Below are positions 1 to 9,852 of a stretch of DNA of 64,000 bases, piece by piece (position 1 is the stretch's first letter; every line of letters starts with the position of its first letter). This DNA is from Labilibaculum sp. (GTDB taxonomy: Bacteria; Bacteroidota; Bacteroidia; Bacteroidales; Marinifilaceae). A model generated the notes under the pieces. That model saw only the letters and a program-made list of their open reading frames with translations. It was not told the DNA's origin and ran no database searches. The position numbers were made by a program, and so were the translations under genes. The stretch covers positions 372,001 through 436,000 of the forward strand of contig JAEINT010000002.1 of NCBI GenBank assembly GCA_016342745.1. Reading direction: 5' to 3'.

Positions 1-2064
1 AGTGGACCAGAATCTGAAAGACACAGTTTCAATGCAACACCAAGTCAGTATGATATGTTGAATACTTACAGTCCGCATTTCGAAAAAGTAGTTAGAGAAG
101 CTGGTGTATATTCGGTAATGTGCGCTTACAATAGTTACAATGGCTTGCCATGTTGTGGAAATAAATCTCTTAGTAATTTACTAAGAGAAGAGTGGGGATT
201 CAAAGGTTATATTGTATCGGATTGCTGGGCTATTAATGATTTTTACATGCCAAATGCTCACGAAGTTACTTCCTCTAAGCAAGAAGCAGCAGCTATGGCG
301 GTAAAAGCAGGTACAGACCTAAATTGTGGGGATTCGTATCCATCTTTAGTCGAGGCAGTTAAGAATGGTTTAATCTCAGAAGCTGAATTAGACGTTTCGG
401 TACAGAGATTATTATTAGCACGTTTAAAATTAGGTTTGTTTGCACCCAAAGGAGCCGTAAAGTATGAAAATATTTCCTACGATGTAGTCGATTCTGAGAT
501 GCATCGATTATTGGCTTTGCAAACTGCTAGAAAGTCGATGGTTCTTCTAAAAAACAAGAACAATTTACTTCCTCTCGATAAATCAATAAAGAAAGTTGCT
601 GTAATTGGTTCCAATGCCAACGATTTGGAAGTGTTATTGGGAAATTACAATGGTTATCCATCTGCTCCTGTTACGCCTTTGGCTGGTATCAAGCAAAAAT
701 TACCAAATGCAGAAGTAAAGTATGCTGCGGGTTGCAAGTTGGCCGAAGGTTTGCCAATTTTTGAAGCCATACCTTCTTCTGTTCTTTTTACGGATAAGGC
801 TTGTACAACAAATGGGTTAGCTGCTGAATATTTTAACAATAAAGAGTTAAAAGGAGAGCCAACTCATTCAAGAATTGATTCAAATGTTGATTTTGTTTGG
901 GGAACAACACCTCCTTTTTCTGATCTGAACTACGATGAATTTTCGGTACGCTGGACAGGTGTAATTAAGGTTAAAGAATCGGGAGATTACGCATTAGGAG
1001 GAGAAGGATTTTTAGGGATGAAATTGTTCTTCGGAGATTCTCTCTTGGTGGAAAGAAGCAATGTTCATCATCCACGAAAGGAATATGAATATGTACACTT
1101 GGAGGCTGATAAAGCATATCCAATTAAGTTGGAATACACACAAGATAATGTAGAGCATGCCATGATGCGTCTATTGTGGGAAAAGCCAAATGATAATTTA
1201 GCAGAAGAGGCAATTGCGATTGCAAAAGAAGCTGAGGTAGTTATTTTCTGCATGGGGATTAGCCCATTACTCGAAGGCGAAGAAATGAAAGTTAAAGTAG
1301 AAGGTTTTGCTCATGGCGATCGTTTGGATATTAAATTGCCAAGAACACAAACTGCTTTAATGAAAGAAATTAAAAAGTTAGGCAAGCCAATGGTTTTGGT
1401 ATTGTTGAACGGAAGTGCATTGGCAATTAATTGGGAAAATGAAAACATTCCGGCAATTGTTGAGGCGTGGTATCCAGGACAAGCAGGAGGTACTGCAATT
1501 GCTGATGTTTTGTTTGGCGATTACAATCCAGCTGGTCGTTTGCCATTGACTTTTTACAAGAGTGTAGATGATATTCCTGCTTACAGCAATTACGATATGA
1601 GAGGCAAAACCTATCGTTATTTCGAAGGAGAAGCTTTGTACGATTTCGGTTTTGGTTTAAGTTATTCTGATTTTACCTATTCAAACCTAAAAACTCCAGA
1701 TCATATTTCTCCTGGCGATTGTGTTGAAATATCTATAGATGTAACAAACAACAGCAAAATTGATGGGGAAGAGGTAATACAATGTTATGCTGCAAATCCG
1801 CAAGCTGGAGGAGTAAATCCTAATAAATCATTAGTTGAATTTCAAAGAGTAATGATTAAAGCTGGCGAATGCAAAACAATCCATTTTACAATTAATCCAG
1901 ATCAATTAACGATTGTTGATGAGCAATTCAAGAAAACGGTTTTAGCAGGAGAACTAAAAATATCAGTTGGAGGTGCACAGCCTACTGCAAAACGAATTCG
2001 AGAAAGAAAAGTACTAACAAAAAACATCCTAGTTGAAGGCTCTGCCTACGTAATGGACAAATAA
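1..2064 (+). CDS. GH3 beta-xylosidase/beta-glucosidase with PA14 insert (5' partial)
   Basis: The reading frame is open from base 1, before the first ATG at 55, and starts inside the conserved SGPESERHSF segment of GH3 enzymes, so the N-terminus lies outside the window. Visible order: end of the GH3 TIM barrel with the VSDCWAI motif, whose Asp (codon 220-222) is the expected nucleophile; GH3 C-terminal alpha/beta sandwich; a PA14-type domain inserted in it (about bases 810-1200, GLAAEYFNN onward); and a C-terminal fibronectin-III-like domain (about 1690-2030). The family releases terminal beta-linked sugars. With a GH10 xylanase and two GH43 enzymes following, xylosidase activity on xylo-oligosaccharides is the most likely role, although GH3 specificity cannot be read from sequence alone. 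Localisation is unknown because the N-terminus is missing. Confidence 0.93.
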   Translation, partial: SGPESERHSFNATPSQYDMLNTYSPHFEKVVREAGVYSVMCAYNSYNGLPCCGNKSLSNLLREEWGFKGYIVSDCWAINDFYMPNAHEVTSSKQEAAAMAVKAGTDLNCGDSYPSLVEAVKNGLISEAELDVSVQRLLLARLKLGLFAPKGAVKYENISYDVVDSEMHRLLALQTARKSMVLLKNKNNLLPLDKSIKKVAVIGSNANDLEVLLGNYNGYPSAPVTPLAGIKQKLPNAEVKYAAGCKLAEGLPIFEAIPSSVLFTDKACTTNGLAAEYFNNKELKGEPTHSRIDSNVDFVWGTTPPFSDLNYDEFSVRWTGVIKVKESGDYALGGEGFLGMKLFFGDSLLVERSNVHHPRKEYEYVHLEADKAYPIKLEYTQDNVEHAMMRLLWEKPNDNLAEEAIAIAKEAEVVIFCMGISPLLEGEEMKVKVEGFAHGDRLDIKLPRTQTALMKEIKKLGKPMVLVLLNGSALAINWENENIPAIVEAWYPGQAGGTAIADVLFGDYNPAGRLPLTFYKSVDDIPAYSNYDMRGKTYRYFEGEALYDFGFGLSYSDFTYSNLKTPDHISPGDCVEISIDVTNNSKIDGEEVIQCYAANPQAGGVNPNKSLVEFQRVMIKAGECKTIHFTINPDQLTIVDEQFKKTVLAGELKISVGGAQPTAKRIRERKVLTKNILVEGSAYVMDK

Positions 2065-2211
2065 TTAATCGATTATTTCTTAAGTATTAAATATAGCATT
2101 CAAGCTTTATAATTGAATGTTACAGCCAATGTTTTGCGCCTTTTTTTAAGAGTGTAGTGAAGACTTTGAGTTGAAAAAGTATAGTAATTAATAGAATTAT
2201 AAAATTACAAT

Positions 2212-3678
2212 ATGAGTGAGTCTGCAAAAATTTCGATAAAGGAAAAAATAGGTTACAGTTTGGGAGATCTGGCTGCAAACCTTATTTTTCAAACCTTAAT
2301 GACTTTCTTGGCATTCTTTTATACCGATGTGTATAAAATACCGCCAGCTACAGCTTCTGCAATTATTTTTGCAGGAGGTATGATCGGTGCATTTTTTAAC
2401 CCAATTATGGGTGTAATTGCCGATAGAACCAAGACCAAATGGGGAAAGTTTCGTCCTTGGATTTTATGGACTGCTGTACCCTTTGGAGGAATGGCTATGC
2501 TAGCTTTTAGTACACCAGATTTTGGATCATCAGGTAAAGTCGTTTATGCTTTGGTTACTTACATTTTATTGGTCTTGGTATATTCAGCAAACAACTTGCC
2601 TTATTCTGCTTTAAGCGGTGTAATTACAGGTGATATGAAAGAGCGGAATAGCATTTCGTCTTATCGTTTTGTGGCAGTTATGATTGCTCAATTTATTGTA
2701 CAGGCCTTGCTTTTACCATTGGTTTTAATTCTTGGTGATGGCGATAAAACAGTTGGTTTTGAAAATACAATTGGAATTTTTGCTATTGTAGGAGTTGTGT
2801 TTCTTATAATTACTTTTCTAACGACCAAAGAGAGAATAATACCTAGTTCGGAGCAAAATACAAGTGTGAAACAAGACTTTACCGATTTGTTTAAAAACAG
2901 ACCTTGGATTGCAATGTTGGTTTTAACCATCTTTATTTTTATCACTTTATCCTTAAAAGGTGGCATGTATGTCTACTATTTCGAAAATTATCTGGACGAA
3001 CAAGCGCTAGCTTCTTTCTTAAATAACATTGGCTTTAACAACTTTATTCAGGGCTTAAACAACTTATTAACCAATATGGGCTTAGTTGGTTTTCACTGGC
3101 CCGAAGATGTTTCTACTTCTGGTTTTAGTCTGTTTAATGCAGCAGGTATCATTTTCATGATTATTGGGATTGGATTTTCGAAATTCTTTGCCGATAAATT
3201 TGGAAAACGTGACGCTTTTGGAACAAGTTTGTTTCTATCTGCATTATGCCTGTTAGCTTTTTATTTCTATTCACCACAGTCCATTGCAATTGTATTCATC
3301 AGTCAAATGGTACATGGTTTATTTTATGGAATATCAACACCACTTCTTTGGGCGATGATTGCTGATGTAGCCGATTACTCGGAGTGGAAAAACAACCGAC
3401 GAGCTACTGCGATTATTTTCTCAGCAATGATTTTTGGCTTAAAAGCCGGATTAAGTATTGGAGGAGCTTTGGTAGCAGGAATATTGGCCATGTATGGATA
3501 TAATGAACAATTATTGACTCAATCAGCAGAAACAATTGGCGGAATAAAACTAGCAATGAGTGTATTACCAACCCTTACTTTTTGTATTAGTGTAGCCTGT
3601 CTTTTCTTTTATGGTATCAATAAAGAACAAGAAATTACCATTGAAAAGGAATTGATTCTTCGCAGACAAAAAGCATAA
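2212..3678 (+). CDS. GPH-family (MFS) glycoside/pentoside:cation symporter
   Basis: This 488-residue protein has about 12 hydrophobic segments and the GPH signature loop DRTKTKWGKFRPWI after the second membrane segment. The family (xyloside/melibiose carriers such as XynP and MelB) imports glycosides with Na+ or H+ across the inner membrane. A hydrophilic stretch around residues 265-305, which includes LDEQALASFL, separates helices in the second half. It sits 147 bp after the GH3 gene and 19 bp before the GH10 xylanase, so it probably imports xylose or short xylo-oligosaccharides. Substrate is inferred from context. Confidence 0.9.
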   Translation: MSESAKISIKEKIGYSLGDLAANLIFQTLMTFLAFFYTDVYKIPPATASAIIFAGGMIGAFFNPIMGVIADRTKTKWGKFRPWILWTAVPFGGMAMLAFSTPDFGSSGKVVYALVTYILLVLVYSANNLPYSALSGVITGDMKERNSISSYRFVAVMIAQFIVQALLLPLVLILGDGDKTVGFENTIGIFAIVGVVFLIITFLTTKERIIPSSEQNTSVKQDFTDLFKNRPWIAMLVLTIFIFITLSLKGGMYVYYFENYLDEQALASFLNNIGFNNFIQGLNNLLTNMGLVGFHWPEDVSTSGFSLFNAAGIIFMIIGIGFSKFFADKFGKRDAFGTSLFLSALCLLAFYFYSPQSIAIVFISQMVHGLFYGISTPLLWAMIADVADYSEWKNNRRATAIIFSAMIFGLKAGLSIGGALVAGILAMYGYNEQLLTQSAETIGGIKLAMSVLPTLTFCISVACLFFYGINKEQEITIEKELILRRQKA

Positions 3679-3697
3679 CCTTATAATTTGAAAAAAA

Positions 3698-4837
3698 ATG
3701 AAACTAAGAAATTATATTAAAGGACTATTAATAGCAGGATTAACAACGATCCTTATGGGTTCTTGTGCAGAAAAGGAATGCTCATCTAAAAACGGGATGA
3801 AAGATGCAATAAAGGATGCTTACTTTATTGGTACTGCATTAAATACACCACAAATATTAGAAGAAGATAGCTTGGCAATAGCTGTTGTAAACAAACATTT
3901 TAACTCTGTTGTTGCAGAGAATTGCATGAAAAGTGAAGTGTTGCAACCAGAGGAAGGCAAGTTCGATTTTTCTTTAGCCGACAAGTTTGTCGAATTAGGA
4001 GAAAAGAACAACATGTTTATCATTGGTCACACATTAATATGGCATTCGCAAGCTCCTGCATGGTTTTTCACCGATGAGCAAGGAAATGATGTTAGTCGTG
4101 AGGTAATGATTGAGCGCATGAGAACACACATATCAACAGTTGTAGGCCGTTACAAAGGTCGTGTTAATGGTTGGGATGTTGTAAACGAAACCATCATGGA
4201 AGATGGATCTTTCCGCGATAGTAAATTGGTGCAGATTATTGGAGAAGATTTCGTAAAGTTGGCTTTTCAATTTGCAAACGAAGCCGATCCGGAAGCTGAA
4301 TTGTATTACAATGATTATTCAATGTCGATACCAGAAAAACGCGATGGTGTTATTCGAATGGTAAAAAACATTCAAAAAGAAGGTGTGCAGATAGATGGAA
4401 TTGGGTTACAAGCACACAGCTCAATTACGGTTCCAGATATGAATGAATTTGAAAAAAGCATCGAAGATTTTGCCAGTTTGGGTGTGAAGGTAATGGTAAC
4501 AGAATTGGATATTTCTGTTTTGCCCATGCCTGATTTAAATGTTGGAGCAGATGTGGCGAAGAGTTATGAATTTAAACCAGAGTTAAATCCATATGTAGAA
4601 GCACTTCCGGATTCACTAGAAGTTCAGTTGCACGATCGATATGTTGAGTTTTTTACCTTATTCAACAAGCATCAAGATAAGATTAGTCGTGTTACGCTTT
4701 GGGGTGTACACGATGGACAAACCTGGCGTAATTATTGGCCAATTGCAGGTCGTACCGATTACCCATTGCTTTTCGATAGAAATAGCAAAGAGAAATCAGC
4801 TGTTCAGGCAATTATTAATTTGAAAAAAGAATCATAG
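3698..4837 (+). CDS. GH10 endo-1,4-beta-xylanase, lipoprotein
   Basis: This 379-residue protein has an SPII signal with lipobox LMGSC (Cys23), so it should be membrane-anchored. A single GH10 TIM barrel follows. The acid/base Glu is in WDVVNET (Glu164) and the nucleophile in VMVTELDIS (Glu269); HTLIWHSQAPAW is the typical substrate-binding strand. The family cleaves internal beta-1,4 xylan bonds with retention. Length is normal for a one-domain enzyme with no carbohydrate-binding module. It starts 19 bp after the symporter stop, probably in the same transcript. Confidence 0.96.
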   Translation: MKLRNYIKGLLIAGLTTILMGSCAEKECSSKNGMKDAIKDAYFIGTALNTPQILEEDSLAIAVVNKHFNSVVAENCMKSEVLQPEEGKFDFSLADKFVELGEKNNMFIIGHTLIWHSQAPAWFFTDEQGNDVSREVMIERMRTHISTVVGRYKGRVNGWDVVNETIMEDGSFRDSKLVQIIGEDFVKLAFQFANEADPEAELYYNDYSMSIPEKRDGVIRMVKNIQKEGVQIDGIGLQAHSSITVPDMNEFEKSIEDFASLGVKVMVTELDISVLPMPDLNVGADVAKSYEFKPELNPYVEALPDSLEVQLHDRYVEFFTLFNKHQDKISRVTLWGVHDGQTWRNYWPIAGRTDYPLLFDRNSKEKSAVQAIINLKKES

Positions 4838-5056
4838 CATAATTCGCTTAATTGGGATTATAAGTCAGAGTTTGGATACCGATCGCGCGCTTAGCAGGGT
4901 TTGGCTAGCATAAGCCGTGATTGGTTTTTCTGATAAGACCGTATTAAGAGAATGTAATTATATCAATATGAAACGACCATGTAAAAGTATTACACACAAG
5001 AGAATGAGTGTGATTTTGGAGTTCCATATGGCAACTAAAAGTCAAATTATTATCAT

Positions 5057-6022
5057 ATGAAAACACCAAAGTACTTAGTAGAAGATTTGTACACCGCCGA
5101 TCCGGCAGCACATGTGTTTAATGGAAAGCTATATATCTATCCATCTCACGATATTGTAACAGGTATGCCAGAGAATGATAATGGCGATCATTTTGCGATG
5201 AGAGATTACCATGTTTATTCAATGGAGGAGATAGATGGAAAAGTAACTGATCATGGTGTAATTTTAGATGTGGACGATGTGCCTTGGTCGGGAAGACAAA
5301 TGTGGGCACCAGCTGCTGCAGCCAAGAATGGGAAGTACTATTTCTATTTTCCTTTGAAAGATAAAAATGACATTTTTAGAATTGGTGCAGCTGTAAGTGA
5401 TACACCTGAAGGACCATTTATTGCAGAGAAAAACCCAATTATGGGAAGCTATAGCATCGATCCTGGAATGTTTGAAGAAGATGGCGAGCATTACATGTAT
5501 TTTGGTGGTATTTGGGGCGGTCAACTGCAACGTTACCGCGATAACAAAGCCATTGAAGTAGGTGCAGAACCTGCTGATGAAGAAGCAGCATTGTGTGCTA
5601 AAGTGGTAAGAATGTCTGATGACATGTTGGAGTTTGCTGAAGAACCAAAAGATGTTGTGATTGTGGATGAAGAAGGCAATCCTTTGACTGCTGGTGATCA
5701 TGATCGTAGATTTTTCGAGGCAGCAAAAATGCACAAATACAATGGAAAATATTACTTCTCTTACTCTACGGGTAACACGCACTTGTTGTGTTATGCCATT
5801 GGAGATAATCCTTACGGACCATTTAAATATATGGGGGAGATTTTATCACCAGTAGTAGGCTGGACTACTCATCATTCCATTTGTGAGTTTAAGGGCAAGT
5901 GGTATCTTTTTTATCATGATTGCAAACCGTCTGGGGGCAAGACTTGGTTGCGAAGCATGAAAGTTGTTGAATTGGAATACAACGAAGATGGTACTATTAA
6001 ACCATTAGATGGAATGGCCTAA
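5057..6022 (+). CDS. GH43 beta-xylosidase/alpha-L-arabinofuranosidase, no signal peptide
   Basis: This 321-residue single-domain GH43 five-bladed propeller has the three expected acidic residues: Asp15 in LYTADPAAHVF, the Asp in SIDPGMFEEDG, and the Glu in RRFFEAAKMH. Conserved HHSICEF and WYLFYHD segments are near the end. The family removes xylose or arabinose from oligosaccharides with inversion. The N-terminus (MKTPKYLVEDLY) has no export signal, so the enzyme should act in the cytoplasm on imported oligosaccharides, unlike the lipoprotein GH43 at 7468. A 219-bp gap after the xylanase may hold its own promoter. Confidence 0.93.
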   Translation: MKTPKYLVEDLYTADPAAHVFNGKLYIYPSHDIVTGMPENDNGDHFAMRDYHVYSMEEIDGKVTDHGVILDVDDVPWSGRQMWAPAAAAKNGKYYFYFPLKDKNDIFRIGAAVSDTPEGPFIAEKNPIMGSYSIDPGMFEEDGEHYMYFGGIWGGQLQRYRDNKAIEVGAEPADEEAALCAKVVRMSDDMLEFAEEPKDVVIVDEEGNPLTAGDHDRRFFEAAKMHKYNGKYYFSYSTGNTHLLCYAIGDNPYGPFKYMGEILSPVVGWTTHHSICEFKGKWYLFYHDCKPSGGKTWLRSMKVVELEYNEDGTIKPLDGMA

Positions 6023-6153
6023 TGAGCTTTATTTTTTCATAAAAGTTAGTGAAGGTGTGTTGGGGGATTTCTTCAATGCACCTTGCTTATTTTATAACCT
6101 TGTGTCAGAGGAGAAGTTTGTTATTATACCTAAGAAACTTGAGATCTAAGAAC

Positions 6154-7467
6154 ATGAAAAAGAAAATAATGAATCAATGGAAACAGGTAGTTGTTTGTTT
6201 AATTCTATTAAATATTCAATCTGTGAATGTAATTGCACAAGAATCGTATTCCATTTCGAAACAAAAAGATCGTTTGTATCAGTATGCTGGTAGTTGGGTG
6301 AGTTCTATAAACGCAAATACAGATAGCATCGATAAATATCCAAATTTGAGAATGATTAATATCCCTAAACTGGGGAAACAATCATTACAGGTAGAGGTGC
6401 AGCAGTATCGAAATGGGAAATATCATCCTATACTAGTTGAATTAATTGGATACGACCATAAATCAGACAGAATTTTTGCTGCTGGCCATAATGAAGATGG
6501 TGTATTTTTTACTGGGACAGGTGCATTTTCTGATGAAAACACTTGGTTTATGCAGGATTCAGACTTGAATGGAAAGAAAACCATGAGGGTCGCATTTGAT
6601 TTTTTGAATTCTACTGAAGTAATGGTTGAAGGTTTTGACAATTCTGACAAAAGCTTATGGAAAACCAGATATATTAAAGCCAATTCGAAAGAGAAGAATA
6701 TTGGCATTCAGCTGGTATCAGTGCATGATGAAATGCTTAAAGATCCAATTGGCACTTTGAAATTCCTTGGAAGAATGGGATACGCTTTTGTTGAGACTTT
6801 TGTATACGATAATGGTTTGTTTTATGGTATGAGTCCGACTCTATTTAAAGAAGAAGTGGAGAAGGCAGGAATGAAGTTCCTTGGGTCGATGACCTTTCAC
6901 GATCTTCCCTTAGAAGGAAAGTGGGATGAATCATTGAAATGGTGGGAAAAATGCATAATCGATCACAAGAAAGCGGGAGTTGCTTACCTATCCACCTCAA
7001 ACAATCAAATTAAGGGAATTAAAACGATTGGGGAATTGCAAAGCTTCTGTGACTATTACAATGCCATTGGGAAACTTTGTGCTGATAATGGACTTCAATT
7101 TGTATTTCATAACCATGCTGATGAATTTTTATTTGTCGATGGAGTTCGCGTTTACGATTACTTTTTACAAAATACAGATCCTGAATTTGTTTTCTTTCAG
7201 ACAGATTTCTACTGGATGAATATAGCAGGAGTAAATCCAATAGATTATTTCAAGAAATATCCCAAACGATTTATAAGTTGGCATGTGAAAGATTATCAAG
7301 AATTAGGTGAAAGTGGTAAGATAAACTTTGCTGAGATATTTGAATATCAAAATAAAATAGCCCTTAAATATATTCTTGCAGAGGTGGAGGATTATAATTT
7401 TCCACCACTATATAGTGTGAATTTGGCATGGGATTATATCAATACTTACTATCAAAACAATAAATAA
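6154..7467 (+). CDS. Exported sugar phosphate isomerase/epimerase-like TIM-barrel protein
   Basis: The open frame starts at 6049, but the first 35 codons look like non-coding sequence. The ATG at 6154 gives MKKKIMNQWKQ followed by a hydrophobic signal peptide ending near VIAQ, so I start there (437 residues). Residues about 30-170 form a beta-rich domain I do not recognise. Residues about 185-437 are a xylose-isomerase-like (AP endonuclease 2 superfamily) barrel, with likely metal ligands in VFHNHADEF, FFQTDFYWM, WHVKDY and LAEVEDY. Such exported relatives are common in Bacteroidota sugar loci, but their reaction is usually unknown. The stop codon abuts the next ATG. Confidence 0.85.
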   Translation: MKKKIMNQWKQVVVCLILLNIQSVNVIAQESYSISKQKDRLYQYAGSWVSSINANTDSIDKYPNLRMINIPKLGKQSLQVEVQQYRNGKYHPILVELIGYDHKSDRIFAAGHNEDGVFFTGTGAFSDENTWFMQDSDLNGKKTMRVAFDFLNSTEVMVEGFDNSDKSLWKTRYIKANSKEKNIGIQLVSVHDEMLKDPIGTLKFLGRMGYAFVETFVYDNGLFYGMSPTLFKEEVEKAGMKFLGSMTFHDLPLEGKWDESLKWWEKCIIDHKKAGVAYLSTSNNQIKGIKTIGELQSFCDYYNAIGKLCADNGLQFVFHNHADEFLFVDGVRVYDYFLQNTDPEFVFFQTDFYWMNIAGVNPIDYFKKYPKRFISWHVKDYQELGESGKINFAEIFEYQNKIALKYILAEVEDYNFPPLYSVNLAWDYINTYYQNNK

Positions 7468-9177
7468 ATGTTACGAAATTTAGTTAATACATCTACTCTC
7501 CTTTTCTTTGTTTTTGTGCTTTTAGCATGCACACCTAATGGAGAAGTTCAAAATAAAGCTCGATTTTATTCTTTTTCTTATCAGGGAAAAGATTCCTTTT
7601 ACAAGGATAATCCTTTGGCTTCAAACGAATTTTACAATCCTATTTTACCTGGTTTTTATCCCGATCCATCCATTTGTAAAAAGGGAGATGATTTCTACTT
7701 AGTGAATTCGAGTTTTTCATTTTTCCCTGGTATTCCGGTTTTTCATAGCACCGATCTAACCAGTTGGGAGCAGTTGGGTCATGTGTTGGATCGTCCTAGT
7801 CAGTTGAATTTGGATGGTTTGGCGATATCTGAAGGTGTTTTTGCTCCTGCAATTACCTACAATAAATTTAACGACACCTTTTATGTAATTGGAACCGTTG
7901 TGCAGGGAAGCTGGAATTTTATTGTAAAAGCAAAAGATCCTGCTGGACCGTGGAGTGAGCCAATTTATTTGCCACAAATAGAACAAATTGACCCTTCCTT
8001 ATTTATTGATGAGGATGGAAGGGCCTATATCGTTCACAATTCCGAACCCGATGGAGAAGCCCTTTACGATGGACACAGAACCATTAGAATGTGGGAATAC
8101 GATTTGGCTACCGATAGGGTGATTGGGGAAGGGAAAGTGATTGTAAACGGTGATAGTGATATCAGTAAAGAACCAATTTGGATCGAAGGCCCACACCTTT
8201 ATAAGATAAATGGATATTACTATTTGATGTGTGCCGAAGGAGGAACCGCTGAAGATCATTCCGAGGTTATTTTTAGAAGCAAAGAAGTGAATGGTCCATA
8301 CATTCCTTTCAAAAACAATCCAATTTTATCGCAAAGACAGTTGGATTCCGAGAGAGAATATCCGGTGACTTGTACTGGTCATGCCGATATAATTCAAGAT
8401 AATAAAGGCGATTGGTGGGGCGTGTTTTTAGGTTGTAGGCCTTACGGCGATAACTATTTTAATACTGGGCGAGAGACTTTTTTATTACCTGTTAGTTGGA
8501 AAGATGGATGGCCAGTGTTTTTAGAATCAGATAAAGCTGTTGGTTTGATTCAAGAAAAAACTGGTTTGGTTTCAACAATAGATTCTACTGCAATAGTTTC
8601 CAATGGCAATTTTAGCAAAACTGACAATTTTGATTCAGAAGAGTTAGCCATGAATTGGAATTTTATAAGAACGCCAAATGAAAAGTGGTATCAGCTTAAT
8701 TCTGACGAAAAGTATTTGGAAATTAGAGCTATACCTGCGAATAGCAGAGAAATTGGCAATCCTGCTTTTATTGGCCGCCGACAACAGCATGCTAATTTCG
8801 AAGTAGAAGTAGAAATGACTTTTGAGCCAAAGCAAGATAAAGAAGCAGCAGGTTTACTATGTTTTCAGAATGAATCTCACCATTTTTTCTTTGGTAAAAG
8901 GCAAGAAGATGGAAAGACTTTTCTTCAGTTAGAAAAAGCACTACCAAGCGATAAAGGCCCAGTAAGCGAATTGCTTGAGCGAATTGAATTGCAATCTGAT
9001 GGAATCCTAAAGCTAAAAATAGAAGGCAAAGGCAAATACTACAGTTTTTACTATTCTATTGATTCAGAAAATTGGATTTTGTTGGCTGATGATATCAATG
9101 CAAGTTTGTTGAGTACAAAAGTTGCTGGTGGATTTGTTGGTTCTTATATCGGCATGTATGCATCATCAAATCATTAA
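7468..9177 (+). CDS. GH43 beta-xylosidase-type enzyme with C-terminal beta-sandwich, lipoprotein
   Basis: The ATG follows the previous stop codon without a gap. SPII signal with Cys21 in FVLLACTPN. The GH43 propeller spans about residues 50-370: Asp66 in GFYPDPSIC, the Asp in QIDPSLFID and the Glu in WIEGPHLYK are the expected catalytic residues. NSSFSFFPGIPVFHS is typical of the long XynB-like GH43 group. Residues about 390-565 are the C-terminal concanavalin-like sandwich (FEVEVEMTF, EAAGLLCFQN). Probable role is trimming xylo- or arabinoxylo-oligosaccharides outside the inner membrane, complementing the cytoplasmic GH43. Confidence 0.93.
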   Translation: MLRNLVNTSTLLFFVFVLLACTPNGEVQNKARFYSFSYQGKDSFYKDNPLASNEFYNPILPGFYPDPSICKKGDDFYLVNSSFSFFPGIPVFHSTDLTSWEQLGHVLDRPSQLNLDGLAISEGVFAPAITYNKFNDTFYVIGTVVQGSWNFIVKAKDPAGPWSEPIYLPQIEQIDPSLFIDEDGRAYIVHNSEPDGEALYDGHRTIRMWEYDLATDRVIGEGKVIVNGDSDISKEPIWIEGPHLYKINGYYYLMCAEGGTAEDHSEVIFRSKEVNGPYIPFKNNPILSQRQLDSEREYPVTCTGHADIIQDNKGDWWGVFLGCRPYGDNYFNTGRETFLLPVSWKDGWPVFLESDKAVGLIQEKTGLVSTIDSTAIVSNGNFSKTDNFDSEELAMNWNFIRTPNEKWYQLNSDEKYLEIRAIPANSREIGNPAFIGRRQQHANFEVEVEMTFEPKQDKEAAGLLCFQNESHHFFFGKRQEDGKTFLQLEKALPSDKGPVSELLERIELQSDGILKLKIEGKGKYYSFYYSIDSENWILLADDINASLLSTKVAGGFVGSYIGMYASSNH

Positions 9178-9188
9178 TTTTATAAATT

Positions 9189-9394
9189 AAAGTTTGTTCG
9201 TAGGAATGCGACATTTAGTCCGGAGACCGGGACCCGTTCAGTGGAGGATGCGTAAAACAAAAAGGTTTTGTTTAGCATTCGATCTGTTAACGGGTGGTTG
9301 AGGACGTTGTCGAGGATTTTTTGTTTACTTTTTCATCCTAGGAAAAAGTAAAAGCCTTCCGGCTTGAGGAAAAGATATAAGTGTGCTCTGCACC
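9189..9394 (+). repeat. 206-bp structured repeat, copy 1
   Basis: Nearly identical to 9647-9852; I count two mismatches. Consecutive inverted repeats: an outer ACCCGTTCAG/CTGTTAACGGGT pair (9232-9241 with 9284-9295) enclosing an AT-rich hairpin (about 9248-9278); a perfect 11-bp stem (9324-9334 with 9342-9352); AAGCC/GGCTT (9352-9365); and GTGC-TCT-GCAC at 9383-9393. No protein is supported. It could be a structured RNA or a non-autonomous mobile repeat. Strand is arbitrary. Confidence 0.9.
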
Positions 9395-9432
9395 TACCAT
9401 CAAAATTGTTAATGTTTTCTAAAAATATATTA

Positions 9433-9444
9433 GTGCTCTGCACC
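9433..9444 (+). repeat. Short palindromic unit GTGCTCTGCACC
   Basis: Third copy of the 12-mer that ends both 206-bp repeats; GTGC and GCAC can pair around TCT. A fourth copy is at 9609-9620. Four copies within 470 bp is far above chance. Confidence 0.75.
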
Positions 9445-9515
9445 ATTTTAAAAAATGACGAATATAAATTAAGAAACAGCCTTACACATCATATCCAGGA
9501 GTTTTACGAGTCGAA

Positions 9516-9557
9516 TTCTCCCTTGCAGGGGAGATGTCCGACAGGACAGAGGGGTGT
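9516..9557. repeat. Dispersed repeat, GGGGAGATG-CCGACAGG-GAGGGGTG type
   Basis: About 40 bp containing CTCCC/GGGGAG complementary arms and the CCGACAGGACAGAGGGGTG string. A close relative is at 25929-25970. It lies between the two 206-bp repeats in a 795-bp region (9178-9972) where I find no credible gene. Confidence 0.7.
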
Positions 9558-9608
9558 ATTGTATGACAATATTTTTGTTGTTTTTTGAAATTAATAAAAG
9601 ATATTGCG

Positions 9609-9620
9609 GTGCTCTGCACC
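9609..9620 (+). repeat. Short palindromic unit GTGCTCTGCACC
   Basis: Fourth copy of the 12-mer, 38 bp before the second 206-bp repeat. Confidence 0.75.
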
Positions 9621-9646
9621 TAAGCTTTGTACTAATTATACATGAT

Positions 9647-9852
9647 AAAGTTTGTTCTTAGGAATGCGACATTGAGTCCGGAGACCGGGACCCGTTCAGT
9701 GGAGGATGCGTAAAACAAAAAGGTTTTGTTTAGCATTCGATCTGTTAACGGGTGGTTGAGGACGTTGTCGAGGATTTTTTGTTTACTTTTTCATCCTAGG
9801 AAAAAGTAAAAGCCTTCCGGCTTGAGGAAAAGATATAAGTGTGCTCTGCACC
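9647..9852 (+). repeat. 206-bp structured repeat, copy 2
   Basis: Exactly 458 bp from copy 1 over its whole length, with no indels and only two substitutions near the 5' end (in GTTCTTAGG and ACATTGAGT). All hairpins of copy 1 are preserved. It ends 120 bp before the next gene start. Confidence 0.9.

Noticed and set aside
5264-5782. 172-codon frame on the - strand inside GH43
   Set aside because: It is antisense to a well-conserved GH43 and rich in His/Phe/Ser as expected of a shadow.
6049-6153. Upstream start of the isomerase-like gene
   Set aside because: The 35 extra codons precede a proper signal peptide starting at 6154 and look non-coding.
9364-9588. Open frame of 74 codons on the + strand
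   Set aside because: It runs across the 3' end of the 206-bp repeat, a palindromic unit and the dispersed repeat; composition is not protein-like.
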